Below, in pieces: positions 9,801-17,390 of a stretch of 64,000 nucleotides of DNA. The stretch is from Desulfohalobiaceae bacterium S24 (GTDB lineage: Bacteria; Desulfobacterota; Desulfovibrionia; Desulfovibrionales; Desulfothermaceae), in NCBI GenBank assembly GCA_011389765.1, contig JAABTT010000003.1, positions 1 through 64,000 of the forward strand. The letters run 5' to 3'. The notes under the pieces were generated by a model. That model was not told where the DNA came from, searched no databases, and saw only the letters and a list, made by a program, of their open reading frames with translations. The position numbers were made by a program, and so were the translations under genes. Position 1 is the first letter of the stretch. The number at the start of each line of letters is the position of its first letter.

Positions 9801-9983
9801 AGCCGGGCCGAACAGAGAAGAATATACAACCGGCACTACAATCTCCAGGCCAGCCCGTTTTTGGAGCTCCTCCCCAGCCACCAGCTCCGACAGGTCCGAA
9901 GCGTGGCCCACACCATCAAGAAGGAAAAACAACTGACCCTATGTACTATTTCAGAAAAATCGAAAATAAAACCGCACAGCTAA
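6840..9983 (+). CDS. EndoQ-like PHP nuclease fused to UvrD/Rep superfamily 1 helicase
   Basis: A 1047-residue two-enzyme fusion. Residues 1-~400 look like endonuclease Q (TIGR00375-type PHP proteins): DLHIHSRYSRATSK near the start with two metal His, then VLATGDFTHPKWLDEI. A zinc-finger-like segment follows with Cys 285, 301 and 304 and LTQGVLSRIVSLADR. EndoQ cleaves 5' of deaminated bases and abasic sites. Residues ~465-1030 are an SF1A helicase: Walker A AGPGTGKTK near 487, DEVQDLS near 650, GDPNQSIYAFRGA, LTLHAAKGLEFEAVF near 925 and FYVGLTRAR near 975. Together they suggest nicking at damaged bases followed by unwinding. The gene starts inside the preceding one (ATGA-type overlap) and runs into the DHH gene. 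Confidence 0.88.
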   Translation: MKMDFFYSDLHIHSRYSRATSKNLSLRNLAAWAALKGIDVLATGDFTHPKWLDEIKENLVQEDSGLFRLKDPGGLDREISWLRGEHIPGKIRFMLCTEISSIYKYRGAVRKIHNLVFMPDLEKAELFNKRLAQVGNLNADGRPILGLDARDLLEMVLETDPLAFLVPAHIWTPWFSLFGSKSGFNTLEECFRDLSKEIFALETGLSSDPEMNWLWSRLDRYTLISNSDAHSGEKLAREANIFAGEPGYESIFRALKKQSLGHKFLGTVEFFPEEGKYHLDGHRKCGVVVDPKETLQPGRVCPHCGKPLTQGVLSRIVSLADRNQPQQPPDSPGFISLIPLQEILAEILGVGPRTKTVFNTYRQLFLSYGSELRILQQVALDELKSFNPLLAEGVARMRRKDVYKDPGFDGRFGKIAVFTPKEREGFASKGKASSGKTSAPRLWGQSELPFEDKGPDRPQPHPDAGLNSEQQQAVAALGIPLLVLAGPGTGKTKTLMARAVQLIEQGCSPRQILMVTFTRAAAAEIRDRLAAEFGPGQAVPIVDTLHAMAFETWQQTYQKSPAIMSEEEARKVFAQSNIRLSAKEAREAYQELNLSREKRAISDKLADLAQNYSEYKDSWNLVDYTDLLESWLELIEAGVYSNPFTHVLVDEVQDLSELQTALIKKLLPDGGSGFFAIGDPNQSIYAFRGAVGEVRQNFASAWPGLQVVGLSQSYRSRQNLLDFAGSLFPETQRLTANTPGQADIAFYHAQNFKQEALWMGKQIKTLLGSTSHSQSDQGFEGRLSPGDIGILFRFRALIPPVEKALQRLGLPCTVPETAPFWEEPRISLILQGVAAFLGIASPETEETRPLDCPDSILAEGPGGLAAYFEDVHPFDRIFWKSQAFQDMKKAYTEHGGWTNLLSWIRLESEFALVRQKAQKIRLLTLHAAKGLEFEAVFIPALEQGIIPFAGKGFLAGRPVAANDKPEDSEEKRLFYVGLTRARSWLFLSRAEQRRIYNRHYNLQASPFLELLPSHQLRQVRSVAHTIKKEKQLTLCTISEKSKIKPHS

Positions 9984-10999
9984 TGAGCCTTTTCAATAAA
10001 AAGGAAAACTGGCTCATTCTGATTTCCGGAGACCCGGATGCTCTGGCTTCGGCCAAGGCCTTGAAAAGGATCCTGGCCAGGCGGGTCAACGGGGTGTGCA
10101 TTGCCATGATCAATGAAATCACCCGGCCGGACAATCTGGCCATGGTCCGCTATCTGCAAATTCCCATCAAACGTCTGACCCCGCCTTTGGCGGCCCAGTA
10201 CGACAAGTTCGCTCTAGTGGATTCCCAGCCGCATCACCACCCTTCCTTTGCCGGTTTTCAATTTTCAATCGTCATGGACCACCACCCCTTGAACCCGAAG
10301 AATCCGGTGGAGGCCCCTTTTACTGAAATCTATCCGGCCTATGGCTCCAACAGCACGCTCCTCACTGAATTTTTGTACAACCTCAAGATCAAGCCGGGCA
10401 AACTCCTGGCAACCGCCCTGCTCTACGGAATTAAAACCGACACCCACAGCTTCGAACTCAATTTTCACGACGCCGATATCCGGGCCTTCCGGTACTTGAG
10501 CAAATACGCCGACCACACTCTCCTCAGGAAGATTACCCGCAGTGAATTCCGGGTGGAATGGTTAAGCTACTTCTCCTACGCCTTCCGAAAGATGCGCTTG
10601 ATCGGGGACGGACTGACCGTATTCATGGATCAGGTCGATTCAACGGACATCCTGGTCATCCTGGCGGATTTCTTCCTGCGGGTCCACGATGTCTCCTGGA
10701 ACATGGTCAGCGGAGTTGCTGACGACAAGCTCGTGATTATCTTTCGGGGCGACGGCATCAAAGTCGATATCGGCAAACTGGCCGAAAACCTCTTCAGCGA
10801 TCTTGGCTCCGCCGGCGGGAAAAAAGCCATGGGCCGCGCGGAAATCCCCTTGGCAAATCTCCGTGAAGAACATCCCCAGCAAATCATCTGGGAACGGCTG
10901 CAGAACTGCAAACTGGCCCTCAAAAAATCCGCCAAGCTCCTTGCCGAAGAAGACGAAGCTTCAGAAGAGGAATTCGCCGATATGGAAACCAAAACCTGA
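9941..10999 (+). CDS. DHH family phosphoesterase (NrnA/RecJ-like)
   Basis: A 352-residue cytosolic protein. ISGDPDALASAKAL near residue 28 is the first metal-binding motif, DSQP near residue 95 the second, and IVMDHHP near residue 112 is the DHH signature. A DHHA1-like C-terminal region follows. Members hydrolyse short oligonucleotides, cyclic dinucleotide products or pAp; which one applies here is not visible. The acidic, Lys-rich end (AEEDEASEEEFADMETK) is extra. The start is either ATG 9941, inside the helicase gene, or ATG 9983, which overlaps its stop codon by one base. I prefer 9941 because the family usually begins with this YYFRKI-like segment. Confidence 0.82.
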   Translation: MYYFRKIENKTAQLMSLFNKKENWLILISGDPDALASAKALKRILARRVNGVCIAMINEITRPDNLAMVRYLQIPIKRLTPPLAAQYDKFALVDSQPHHHPSFAGFQFSIVMDHHPLNPKNPVEAPFTEIYPAYGSNSTLLTEFLYNLKIKPGKLLATALLYGIKTDTHSFELNFHDADIRAFRYLSKYADHTLLRKITRSEFRVEWLSYFSYAFRKMRLIGDGLTVFMDQVDSTDILVILADFFLRVHDVSWNMVSGVADDKLVIIFRGDGIKVDIGKLAENLFSDLGSAGGKKAMGRAEIPLANLREEHPQQIIWERLQNCKLALKKSAKLLAEEDEASEEEFADMETKT

Positions 11000-11034
11000 G
11001 GGTCTGAATATTCAACTTCAATCTGAAAGGCCAT

Positions 11035-13590
11035 ATGAGCATCAAAGAACGTTTCCACTGGTCCCAGGACCCCATCTTCCTCATTGACGGGACCTCTTTT
11101 CTCTATCGGGCCTTTTATGCCTATCCCGACCTGAGCCGTTCCGACGGGTTCCCCACCAATGCCCTGTACATTGTTCTGCGTCTGCTTCTCAAAATCATCC
11201 GCCAGGAGCAGCCTTGCTACGCCTGTTTTTTGCTGGACGGCAAAGGGCCGTCCTTCCGGCAGGATATTATGGATTCCTACAAAGCCCAGCGCCAGAAAAT
11301 GCCGGAACCGCTGTCTCTGCAAATCCCGCCGCTGCTTGAAGGCGTCAAACTCCTGGGCCTCAAGCAGATTACCGGACAGGAAGGCGAGGCGGACGACTAT
11401 ATCGCCAGCTTTGCGCATCGCTTCAAGTCCCAGACGCCGGTGGTCATTATGGGATCAGACAAAGACCTTCTGCAGTGTCTGGATCAGCAGGTCATCGTCT
11501 GGGATCCCGGACAGCGCAAAGAAAAAGTTGTATCCCTGCGGGATTTTAAAGACAGCGAAGGGCTCAGTCCCGGACAGTGGCCGGATTTTCAGGCCCTGAC
11601 CGGAGACAAGAGCGACAATATCCCGGGAGTGCCCGGAGTTGGGCCCAAAACCGCCCGGAACCTTCTGCAGCGCTACCCGACACTTGAAGCCATACGCGAT
11701 CAATTCGACCATCTGACTCGAAAAGAACAGGAAAAACTCCAGGTCCATATCCGGGAAATCTTCACCTATCGCGAGCTGACCAGGCTGCGCATCGATCTGA
11801 AAGAGGACCTCTCACTGCAGGACTGTTCTCTTGATCCGCCTGACACAGCGCAACTGGCTGCATTTTTCCAAAAATACGAGTTCAAATCCCTGCTCGGTGA
11901 ATTGGGGGCCATTCCCGGAGCCCCCTTTCCGAACGACCCGGGGACAGCATCCGTCCAGGTTCAGTTCACTGTTCAGCAACACGAACAAGAACTGCCCAGC
12001 CTGGAAGGACGCCAGATCGGCCTCTGGTTTGATCCGGACAACGAACGTTCCTTCTTGGGCTGTGATCACAAGGAATTTCAAACCGGCCTTGCCTGTGAGC
12101 GCTTGCTTCCTCTGATCAAACACGCCTCGGCCGTCTTTGTTCCGTCCAGCAAGGAGCTGCTGCAGAACGATCAAGGCTGGGAGCACCTCTTGGAGCGCAT
12201 GTTCGATCTGAGCCTCATGGCCTACCTGATCAACCCTGAAGAAAAAGACTACGGCTGGGAGCACCTCCTGCAGGTCTACCATCAACAGGCCGAGACTCAC
12301 CAAGACAACCCCGGGCTCTCGGTTTTGTCTATCGGCAGACTTCTTCAGGAACGACTGCACAATGCCGATTTGACCCACTTGCTCCAATCCGTTGAAACGC
12401 CGCTGGTCCCGGTTCTGACGGCCATGGAAAAACGCGGCCTGGGCATCGACCTTCAAGCCTTTCAAAGCTTTTTGCAGGATGTCGAAGACAGGATTCAGGA
12501 TCTGAGCAGATCCATCTTCGCCCATGCCGGCGAGTCCTTCAACTTGCGCTCGCCTCAACAGCTCGCGGAGATCCTCTTTATCAAGCTCGGACTGAAGACC
12601 AGACGCAAGACCCCGGGAGGGCTGCCTTCCACTGCAGTCCCCGTCCTGGAAGGACTGCGCGGCGAGCATCCCATTATCAAGGAAATTCTGGAATTCAGGG
12701 CCCTGGAAAAACTCCGCTCCACCTACCTCGCTCCGCTGCCGCGACAGACCGGCCCTGATCAGCGTCTGCACAGCACCTTCAACCAGCTCGGAACCGCCAC
12801 CGGAAGGCTGTCCAGCAGCCGGCCGAACCTGCAGAATATACCCATCCGGGGCGAATTCGGGACCAGGATGCGCTCCTGTTTCGTCCCCAAAGCCGGTTGC
12901 TGCCTGGTAGCCGCCGACTATTCCCAGGTCGAACTCAGAATCCTGGCCCACTTCTCGCAGGACGAGAATCTGCTTGAAGCCTTCAAGCAGGGTCAGGACA
13001 TTCATACCCGGACTGCCGCTCTGATCTTTGACACGGCCCCTGAGGCCATCAACCCCGATCAACGGCGAAAGGCCAAAACCGTCAACTTCGGCCTGCTCTA
13101 CGGGATGGGGCCCAGACATCTGGGTCAGGAACTGGGCATCCCCATGCAGGAAGCCAAAAGATTCATTGCCGTTTATTTCGAACGGCTGGAGAATGTCCGC
13201 CGCTTCTACCAGCAGACGGAAGACAGGGCCAGGGAATATGGCTTTATAACCACCCTGGCCGGCCGCAGAAGGGTTTTAAAGGATATCCACTCCAGAAACG
13301 ACAATCTGGCAGCCCAGGCCAGGCGGATGGCCATCAACACTGTTGTCCAGGGAAGCGCGGCCGACATTATCAAAATGGCCATGAATCGCGTCTATCGGGA
13401 TGAGCAGCTCAAGGAATTATCAGCCGGACTGGTTCTGCAGATCCACGACGAGCTTCTTCTGGAGGCCCCGGAGGAAAACGGACACGCGGTTGGCGAGCGG
13501 ACAGCCGAGATTATGTCCAGGGTTGTCGATCTCAGCGTTCCGCTGCTCGTGGATTGGGGCCTGGGGCAAAACTGGGGTGAAGCCCATTGA
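11035..13590 (+). CDS. polA: DNA polymerase I
   Basis: Removes RNA primers and fills gaps in replication and excision repair. The 851 residues contain an N-terminal 5' nuclease domain (FLIDGTSFLYRAF at 14, TGQEGEADDYIA near 115, GSDKDLLQ, TGDKSDNIPGVPGVGPKTA near 190). A middle 3'-5' exonuclease-like domain follows, then the polymerase domain (NQLGTATGRLSSSRPNLQNIP, ADYSQVELRILAHFS near 625, RRKAKTVNFGLLYGMG near 678, LQIHDELLLEAP near 800). In the middle domain the expected first acidic proofreading motif reads GLWFDPDNE rather than FDTET-like, so proofreading is probably lost. It lies after the EndoQ-helicase and DHH genes, a plausible repair neighbourhood. Confidence 0.97.
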   Translation: MSIKERFHWSQDPIFLIDGTSFLYRAFYAYPDLSRSDGFPTNALYIVLRLLLKIIRQEQPCYACFLLDGKGPSFRQDIMDSYKAQRQKMPEPLSLQIPPLLEGVKLLGLKQITGQEGEADDYIASFAHRFKSQTPVVIMGSDKDLLQCLDQQVIVWDPGQRKEKVVSLRDFKDSEGLSPGQWPDFQALTGDKSDNIPGVPGVGPKTARNLLQRYPTLEAIRDQFDHLTRKEQEKLQVHIREIFTYRELTRLRIDLKEDLSLQDCSLDPPDTAQLAAFFQKYEFKSLLGELGAIPGAPFPNDPGTASVQVQFTVQQHEQELPSLEGRQIGLWFDPDNERSFLGCDHKEFQTGLACERLLPLIKHASAVFVPSSKELLQNDQGWEHLLERMFDLSLMAYLINPEEKDYGWEHLLQVYHQQAETHQDNPGLSVLSIGRLLQERLHNADLTHLLQSVETPLVPVLTAMEKRGLGIDLQAFQSFLQDVEDRIQDLSRSIFAHAGESFNLRSPQQLAEILFIKLGLKTRRKTPGGLPSTAVPVLEGLRGEHPIIKEILEFRALEKLRSTYLAPLPRQTGPDQRLHSTFNQLGTATGRLSSSRPNLQNIPIRGEFGTRMRSCFVPKAGCCLVAADYSQVELRILAHFSQDENLLEAFKQGQDIHTRTAALIFDTAPEAINPDQRRKAKTVNFGLLYGMGPRHLGQELGIPMQEAKRFIAVYFERLENVRRFYQQTEDRAREYGFITTLAGRRRVLKDIHSRNDNLAAQARRMAINTVVQGSAADIIKMAMNRVYRDEQLKELSAGLVLQIHDELLLEAPEENGHAVGERTAEIMSRVVDLSVPLLVDWGLGQNWGEAH

Positions 13591-13619
13591 TCCACAAACC
13601 TGCAGACAGGTTTGTGGAT
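13590..13619 (+). terminator. Perfect hairpin directly after polA
   Basis: ATCCACAAACCTG and CAGGTTTGTGGAT form a perfect 13 bp stem around a CAGA loop, beginning at the last base of the polA stop codon. No T-run follows, so it may block 3' decay or work as a weak or Rho-assisted terminator rather than a classic intrinsic one. Confidence 0.6.
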
Positions 13620-13726
13620 ACAATAAACCACAACATTCTAAAATCATTTGAAAAACAGGAGTATCATTGTGTACTGCCTCAAGAACAGATCAATCAGAGC
13701 ACTGTACAACCCGCAAGGAGGAGCGT

Positions 13727-14104
13727 ATGCCGGATGATCCCAGCAGCGAAGGGCCCCGAACTGAACAGGACGCCGAGGCCGGACCGAGCAAAAAAGAACG
13801 GATAGAAGCCAAGGACGCCTACCACTCCGCGGCTTCGGAAAAAAAAGAGGCCTCACCGCTCCCGAAGGTCGACTTCAATACTTTTGTCCTCTCTTTGAGT
13901 TCATCAGTTTTGGTTCATCTGGGCGAGGTCAATGATCCCGCTTCCGGAAAACCCTCCCAGGACCTGGACATGGCCAGGCATACCATTGACATGCTGGACA
14001 TGCTGGAAAAAAAGACCCAGGGCAATCTCGATGTTGATGAAGATCGTTTGCTCAAGAATATCCTCTTTGAAATGCGTATGAAATTCATCCGAAAGACAAA
14101 ATAA
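13727..14104 (+). CDS. DUF1844 domain protein
   Basis: A 125-residue cytosolic protein, start ATG 13727 with GGAGGAGCG directly upstream; a longer frame from 13667 lacks a ribosome site. After a charged, disordered first third (TEQDAEAGPSKKERIEAKD) comes the DUF1844 core: FNTFVLSLSSSVLVHLGEV, then ARHTIDMLDMLEKKTQGNL and a terminal ILFEMRMKFI. The family is widespread in delta-proteobacteria and other phyla and has no established role. The window adds only that it sits between polA and argC on the same strand. Confidence 0.88.
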   Translation: MPDDPSSEGPRTEQDAEAGPSKKERIEAKDAYHSAASEKKEASPLPKVDFNTFVLSLSSSVLVHLGEVNDPASGKPSQDLDMARHTIDMLDMLEKKTQGNLDVDEDRLLKNILFEMRMKFIRKTK

Positions 14105-14192
14105 GCCCGGGAGAGGCTCGTGTGCTCTTCGCGAGCCGATAATTGATGGGCTTCAACACCTCTTTCTGAAAAGGAAAACCCGGAACAATCTC

Positions 14193-15251
14193 ATGCAGCA
14201 TACAATTCGTGTCGGCATTGTCGGAGTCACCGGATATACCGGGATGGAGCTTGTCCGCCTGCTCATCAGGCACCCTGTTTTCGAGCTGAACATGCTCACT
14301 TCAAGGCAGGAGGCCGGAAAGCAGCTCCAGGATCTCTTCCCCCAATTGCAGGGCTCACAAGCGGGAGGCTTACCCATTGTCCCCCCTGAGGCGGAAAGCA
14401 TCAGTCAGGCCTGCGACCTGGTATTTCTGGCTGTTCCCCACGGTGCGGCCATGGATATGGCTTCCAGTCTCTATCGCCGCAACATCAAAATAGTCGATCT
14501 GAGCGCCGATTTCCGTATTCGTTCCCAGCAGACCTATGAAGCCTGGTACAAACTGAAACATTCCTGCCCGGAAATCTTAAAAGAGGCGGTCTACGGCCTG
14601 ATCGAGCTGAACGCTTCGGCTGTGCAAAAAACCGTTCTGACAGCCAATCCGGGCTGTTATCCGTCCTCCGTCATTCTCGGTTTGCATCCGGCCCTTGCCC
14701 AGAAGCTGGTGGAGCCGGCAAGCCTGATTATCGACAGCAAATCAGGTGCAACAGGAGCCGGTCGGGGAACAAAGCTCGAGTTTCAATTCTGTGAAGTCCA
14801 GGACAATTTCCGGGCCTACGCCCTGAGCGGATTCCACCGCCACACCCCGGAAATCGAGCAGGAGCTGAGCCGCATCGCCGGCCGGGAGATAACCGTCTCC
14901 TTCAATCCGCACCTGCTCCCCATCAACAGAGGGATTTTGAGCACCATGTACGCCGATCTCAAACCGGGCATCACCCAAAAGCAGGTTCGAGAGGCCTATG
15001 AGGAAGCCTGCCGGCCCCATGCCTGGCTGCGGCTGCTGCCCGAAGGCGTTCTGCCCCAGCTGAAAAATGTCCGCGGAACCATGTTCTGCGACATCGGTCT
15101 CCATGTGGATCAGCGAAGCAACAAACTAATCACGGTCACGGCCATCGACAATCTCTGCCGGGGGGCCTCGGGACAGGCCCTGGCCAATGCCAATCTCATG
15201 TCCGGCCTGGAAGTGGACACCGGTTTGGACCTCCAGGCCCTGGTTCCCTGA
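14193..15251 (+). CDS. argC: N-acetyl-gamma-glutamyl-phosphate reductase
   Basis: NADPH-dependent reduction of N-acetylglutamyl phosphate to the semialdehyde, third step of arginine synthesis. The 352 residues have a Rossmann start (RVGIVGVTGYTGMELVRLL), the catalytic Cys in TANPGCYPSS near residue 154 and the catalytic His in GFHRHTPEIEQEL near residue 216. The C-terminal LCRGASGQALANANLM segment is typical of type 1 ArgC. No strong ribosome site precedes the ATG. No other arg gene is nearby. Confidence 0.96.
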   Translation: MQHTIRVGIVGVTGYTGMELVRLLIRHPVFELNMLTSRQEAGKQLQDLFPQLQGSQAGGLPIVPPEAESISQACDLVFLAVPHGAAMDMASSLYRRNIKIVDLSADFRIRSQQTYEAWYKLKHSCPEILKEAVYGLIELNASAVQKTVLTANPGCYPSSVILGLHPALAQKLVEPASLIIDSKSGATGAGRGTKLEFQFCEVQDNFRAYALSGFHRHTPEIEQELSRIAGREITVSFNPHLLPINRGILSTMYADLKPGITQKQVREAYEEACRPHAWLRLLPEGVLPQLKNVRGTMFCDIGLHVDQRSNKLITVTAIDNLCRGASGQALANANLMSGLEVDTGLDLQALVP

Positions 15252-15284
15252 AGATCCCGAAAAAGCGCGTTGGAGCAGCAGCCT

Positions 15285-16061
15285 ATGGACGCCGCACTGT
15301 GGACAAATTGCTTCCCCCTGATTGCAACGATTTTCGGCTTGATCCTGGGCAGTTTCTACAATGTCTGCATCCATCGCTACTTGAACGAGACATCCATCAT
15401 CAGACCGGGGTCGCACTGCCCTAGCTGCTCCCAAGCCCTTGCCTGGTGGGAGAACATCCCCATCATCAGCTATCTCCTGCTGAAAGGCCGCTGCCGCAGC
15501 TGCCGGCAGACCATCAGTCTCCGGTATCCAGCGGTTGAAGCTGTTTCCGGCCTCTGGGCTCTGCTCATTGCCCTCAAATTCGGCTTGGGCTGGCCCTGGC
15601 TGGTCTATCTCGTCTTTGGCGGAGTTCTGATTATCATCAGTTTCATTGATCTGGACAGCTTTCTCCTCCCGGACATCTACACCATTCCCGGGGCTGGGGC
15701 TGCCTTTCTCTGCGCCGGTTTGCTCCTGCCCCTGAGCTGGAGCGACGCTTTCATCGGGGCCCTGGCCGGAGGCGGGGGGTTCTGGCTCATCCAGAAAACA
15801 TACAAGGCCCTCAAGGGATTCGAAGGCCTGGGCAGCGGGGACATCAAACTCATGTTTCTACTCGGCGCACTCCTCGGCTGGCAGGCCCTGCCGATCATGA
15901 TTTTCCTCTCTTCGGTCTCCGGACTGGCCGTCTCCCTTGTCTTTCTGCTGAAGAAGGAATCCAATGGCCTGCAAACAGCGGTGCCCTTCGGACCTTTCCT
16001 CAGTCTGGGGGCCATGATCTACATCCTTATCGGCCCGGAGATCTGGAGCTGGTATCTCTAG
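15285..16061 (+). CDS. pilD: Prepilin peptidase / N-methyltransferase
   Basis: Inner-membrane aspartic protease that cleaves prepilin-type leaders and methylates the new N-terminus, for type IV pili or type II secretion. The N-terminal methyltransferase part shows GSFYNVCIHR and two CxxC pairs (CPSC near 45, CRSC near 71). The protease part has the two catalytic Asp in FIDLDSFLLPD and GSGDIKLM, spread over about seven membrane segments. I start at ATG 15285, preceded by GGAG, rather than at an in-frame TTG at 15270. No pilin gene is visible in the window, although a PilF-like TPR lipoprotein lies at 58.7-59.5 kb. Confidence 0.93.
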   Translation: MDAALWTNCFPLIATIFGLILGSFYNVCIHRYLNETSIIRPGSHCPSCSQALAWWENIPIISYLLLKGRCRSCRQTISLRYPAVEAVSGLWALLIALKFGLGWPWLVYLVFGGVLIIISFIDLDSFLLPDIYTIPGAGAAFLCAGLLLPLSWSDAFIGALAGGGGFWLIQKTYKALKGFEGLGSGDIKLMFLLGALLGWQALPIMIFLSSVSGLAVSLVFLLKKESNGLQTAVPFGPFLSLGAMIYILIGPEIWSWYL

Positions 16062-16065
16062 CATT

Positions 16066-16097
16066 TTGGATTTTTGATTTTCGATTGCTAAGACAAA
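16066..16097 (+). repeat. Short AT-rich intergenic repeat, family I
   Basis: Contains GATTTTTGATTTTCGATTG followed by CTAAGACAAA. Related strings (GGATTT/GATTTC units ending CGATTG-n-AAGACAAA) occur at 26882-26925 and 28133-28176, and weaker versions at 33174-33208 and 37406-37436, always between genes. Confidence 0.6.
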
Positions 16098-16146
16098 GAA
16101 TTTCAGATTCAATGTGTTTCGAATTTCAGGCTCGGAATTTCGATAT

Positions 16147-16240
16147 TATACTGATCCAACGTAGCTTCTATTGAAATAAAGACCAGGAACCTTTGAATCG
16201 GCAGTCCTTGTCGGAAAAATACACAATTGGATCAGTATAT
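16147..16240 (+). mobile_element. MITE-like element with ATACTGATCCAA terminal inverted repeats, copy 1
   Basis: The segment starts TATACTGATCCAA and ends TTGGATCAGTATA, giving ~13 bp terminal inverted repeats about 94 bp apart. The interior holds CCAGGAACCTTTGAATC and GCAGTCCTTGTCG. A second copy, inverted, is at 57210-57301 with the same ends and interior. It carries no gene, so any transposase would be supplied elsewhere. TA at both ends could be the target duplication. Confidence 0.75.
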
Positions 16241-16305
16241 GTCCAATTGTGTCCTCATCTCGGCACGAAGTCTGGATTTATAAAACATGGAATCTGGAGC
16301 GGTAT

Positions 16306-16899
16306 ATGAGCAGAATCATTGACGAGCGGTACTTTCAAGAACTGGCCGCCCTGGATCCGGGCACGGTCTGCGCCCGGGCCGGCTGCAGCTGGGACCCCCG
16401 GGCAGGCAGGTATTGCCTCAGGGTCTGGGAGCTGAATTATACCCTCTCCCCGGCCGCCCGGACAATCGATCCTGTTCAGGCCGGTCAGCCGAGGCCGCAC
16501 GACTATCTGGCCCTGTTCATGATCCATTATCTCTTGAGCGCCCAAGCCGTAGACATTCAGGGAGTCTGGATCTCAGAAAAAGAAATTCCCAGCGGAGCGG
16601 CTTTTTTCCGAGGCCCGCACACCATCCCCACCCAGGACATCACTCGTCGTTTCGGCAATGATTGCCCGGCATTCAGCCGGCGCTGCGAACAGCTTGAGGG
16701 AACGCCCCTGGCGATGGCCGATGCGGCCTATCGCTTTCAGATCACCCCCAGGATCCCTGTGGCGGCGCTCTATTTTGAAGGGGACCAAGACTTTCCTCCG
16801 GAGTCGAAACTGCTTTTTGACAGCAGTATCTCGCAGCATCTGGCCCCGGATGTGCTCTTCGCCCTGGCCGTTGCGGTTTGCGACAGACTGGCCGCCTGA
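16306..16899 (+). CDS. DUF3786 domain protein
   Basis: A 197-residue cytosolic protein. I choose ATG 16306 because GGAGCGG lies just upstream; a longer frame starting at GTG 16249 would begin right at the edge of the MITE-like element. The C-terminal ALYFEGDQDFPPESKLLFDS and the following HLAPDVLFALA are the DUF3786 signature. The function of the family is not established; members are common in anaerobes with corrinoid or Fe-S metabolism. Two cysteines near the N-terminus (CARAGCSW) could bind metal, but this is conjecture. The gene is flanked on both sides by repeat-rich spacers. Confidence 0.75.
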   Translation: MSRIIDERYFQELAALDPGTVCARAGCSWDPRAGRYCLRVWELNYTLSPAARTIDPVQAGQPRPHDYLALFMIHYLLSAQAVDIQGVWISEKEIPSGAAFFRGPHTIPTQDITRRFGNDCPAFSRRCEQLEGTPLAMADAAYRFQITPRIPVAALYFEGDQDFPPESKLLFDSSISQHLAPDVLFALAVAVCDRLAA

Positions 16900-16987
16900 G
16901 GCCCCCCGAGAATTACAGCGTTGCATTGCTGAATCCTTCCCGAGTCTTACAGAAAAGGATTTTTGGTTATGATCTTGGTAAGGTGGA

Positions 16988-17040
16988 GATTTTCTTGTAT
17001 TCAGCAATATTATATCTTCAATCTTCAATTTTCAATTCTA
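16988..17040 (+). repeat. Dispersed AT-rich intergenic repeat, family A, copy 2
   Basis: GATTTTCTTGTATTCAGCAAT and a TTATATCTTCAATCTTC tail match the inverted copy at 107-156. It lies in the 490 bp gene-free spacer 16900-17390, which otherwise holds only the family C inverted pair. Confidence 0.75.
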
Positions 17041-17130
17041 CAGCGGCAGGGCTTAGTTCTCAGTTTCGTAAGTTCGGTGACGTATTCGCTGTCAGTCCAA
17101 TCGAACCAAGGAGGTGCTGGGCTCTGATCT

Positions 17131-17310
17131 GAAAATTCGAAATCCGAAATTCGAAACAAGCACGAAATTCAAATTTTCAAATGACAAAAACAAAGATTGA
17201 AAAAAATACACAATAAAAGCAAACTCTTATTATTCTACTTTTCTGATGTTTTGAATTTTGAATTTTTGTCATTTGAAATTTGTTTCGGATTTCGTGTTTC
17301 GAATTTAGGA
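17131..17310. repeat. AT-rich inverted repeat pair, family C
   Basis: The left arm (~17131-17190) is made of GAAATTCGAAAC-type units ending TTTTCAAATGACAAAAA. The right arm (~17252-17310) is its complement (TTTTTGTCATTTGAAAT, then TTTCGGATTTCGTGTTTCG). The arms could fold into a long AT hairpin with a ~60-base loop. A second inverted pair of the same family lies at 41404-41590. I see no gene inside. Confidence 0.7.
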
Positions 17311-17390
17311 ATTTTTTAGTGTCGCGTTCCGCCATCATAGCGAACAGGCTTTTGACATAGATATGTCACTGTATTTATGAATACGTGTAC

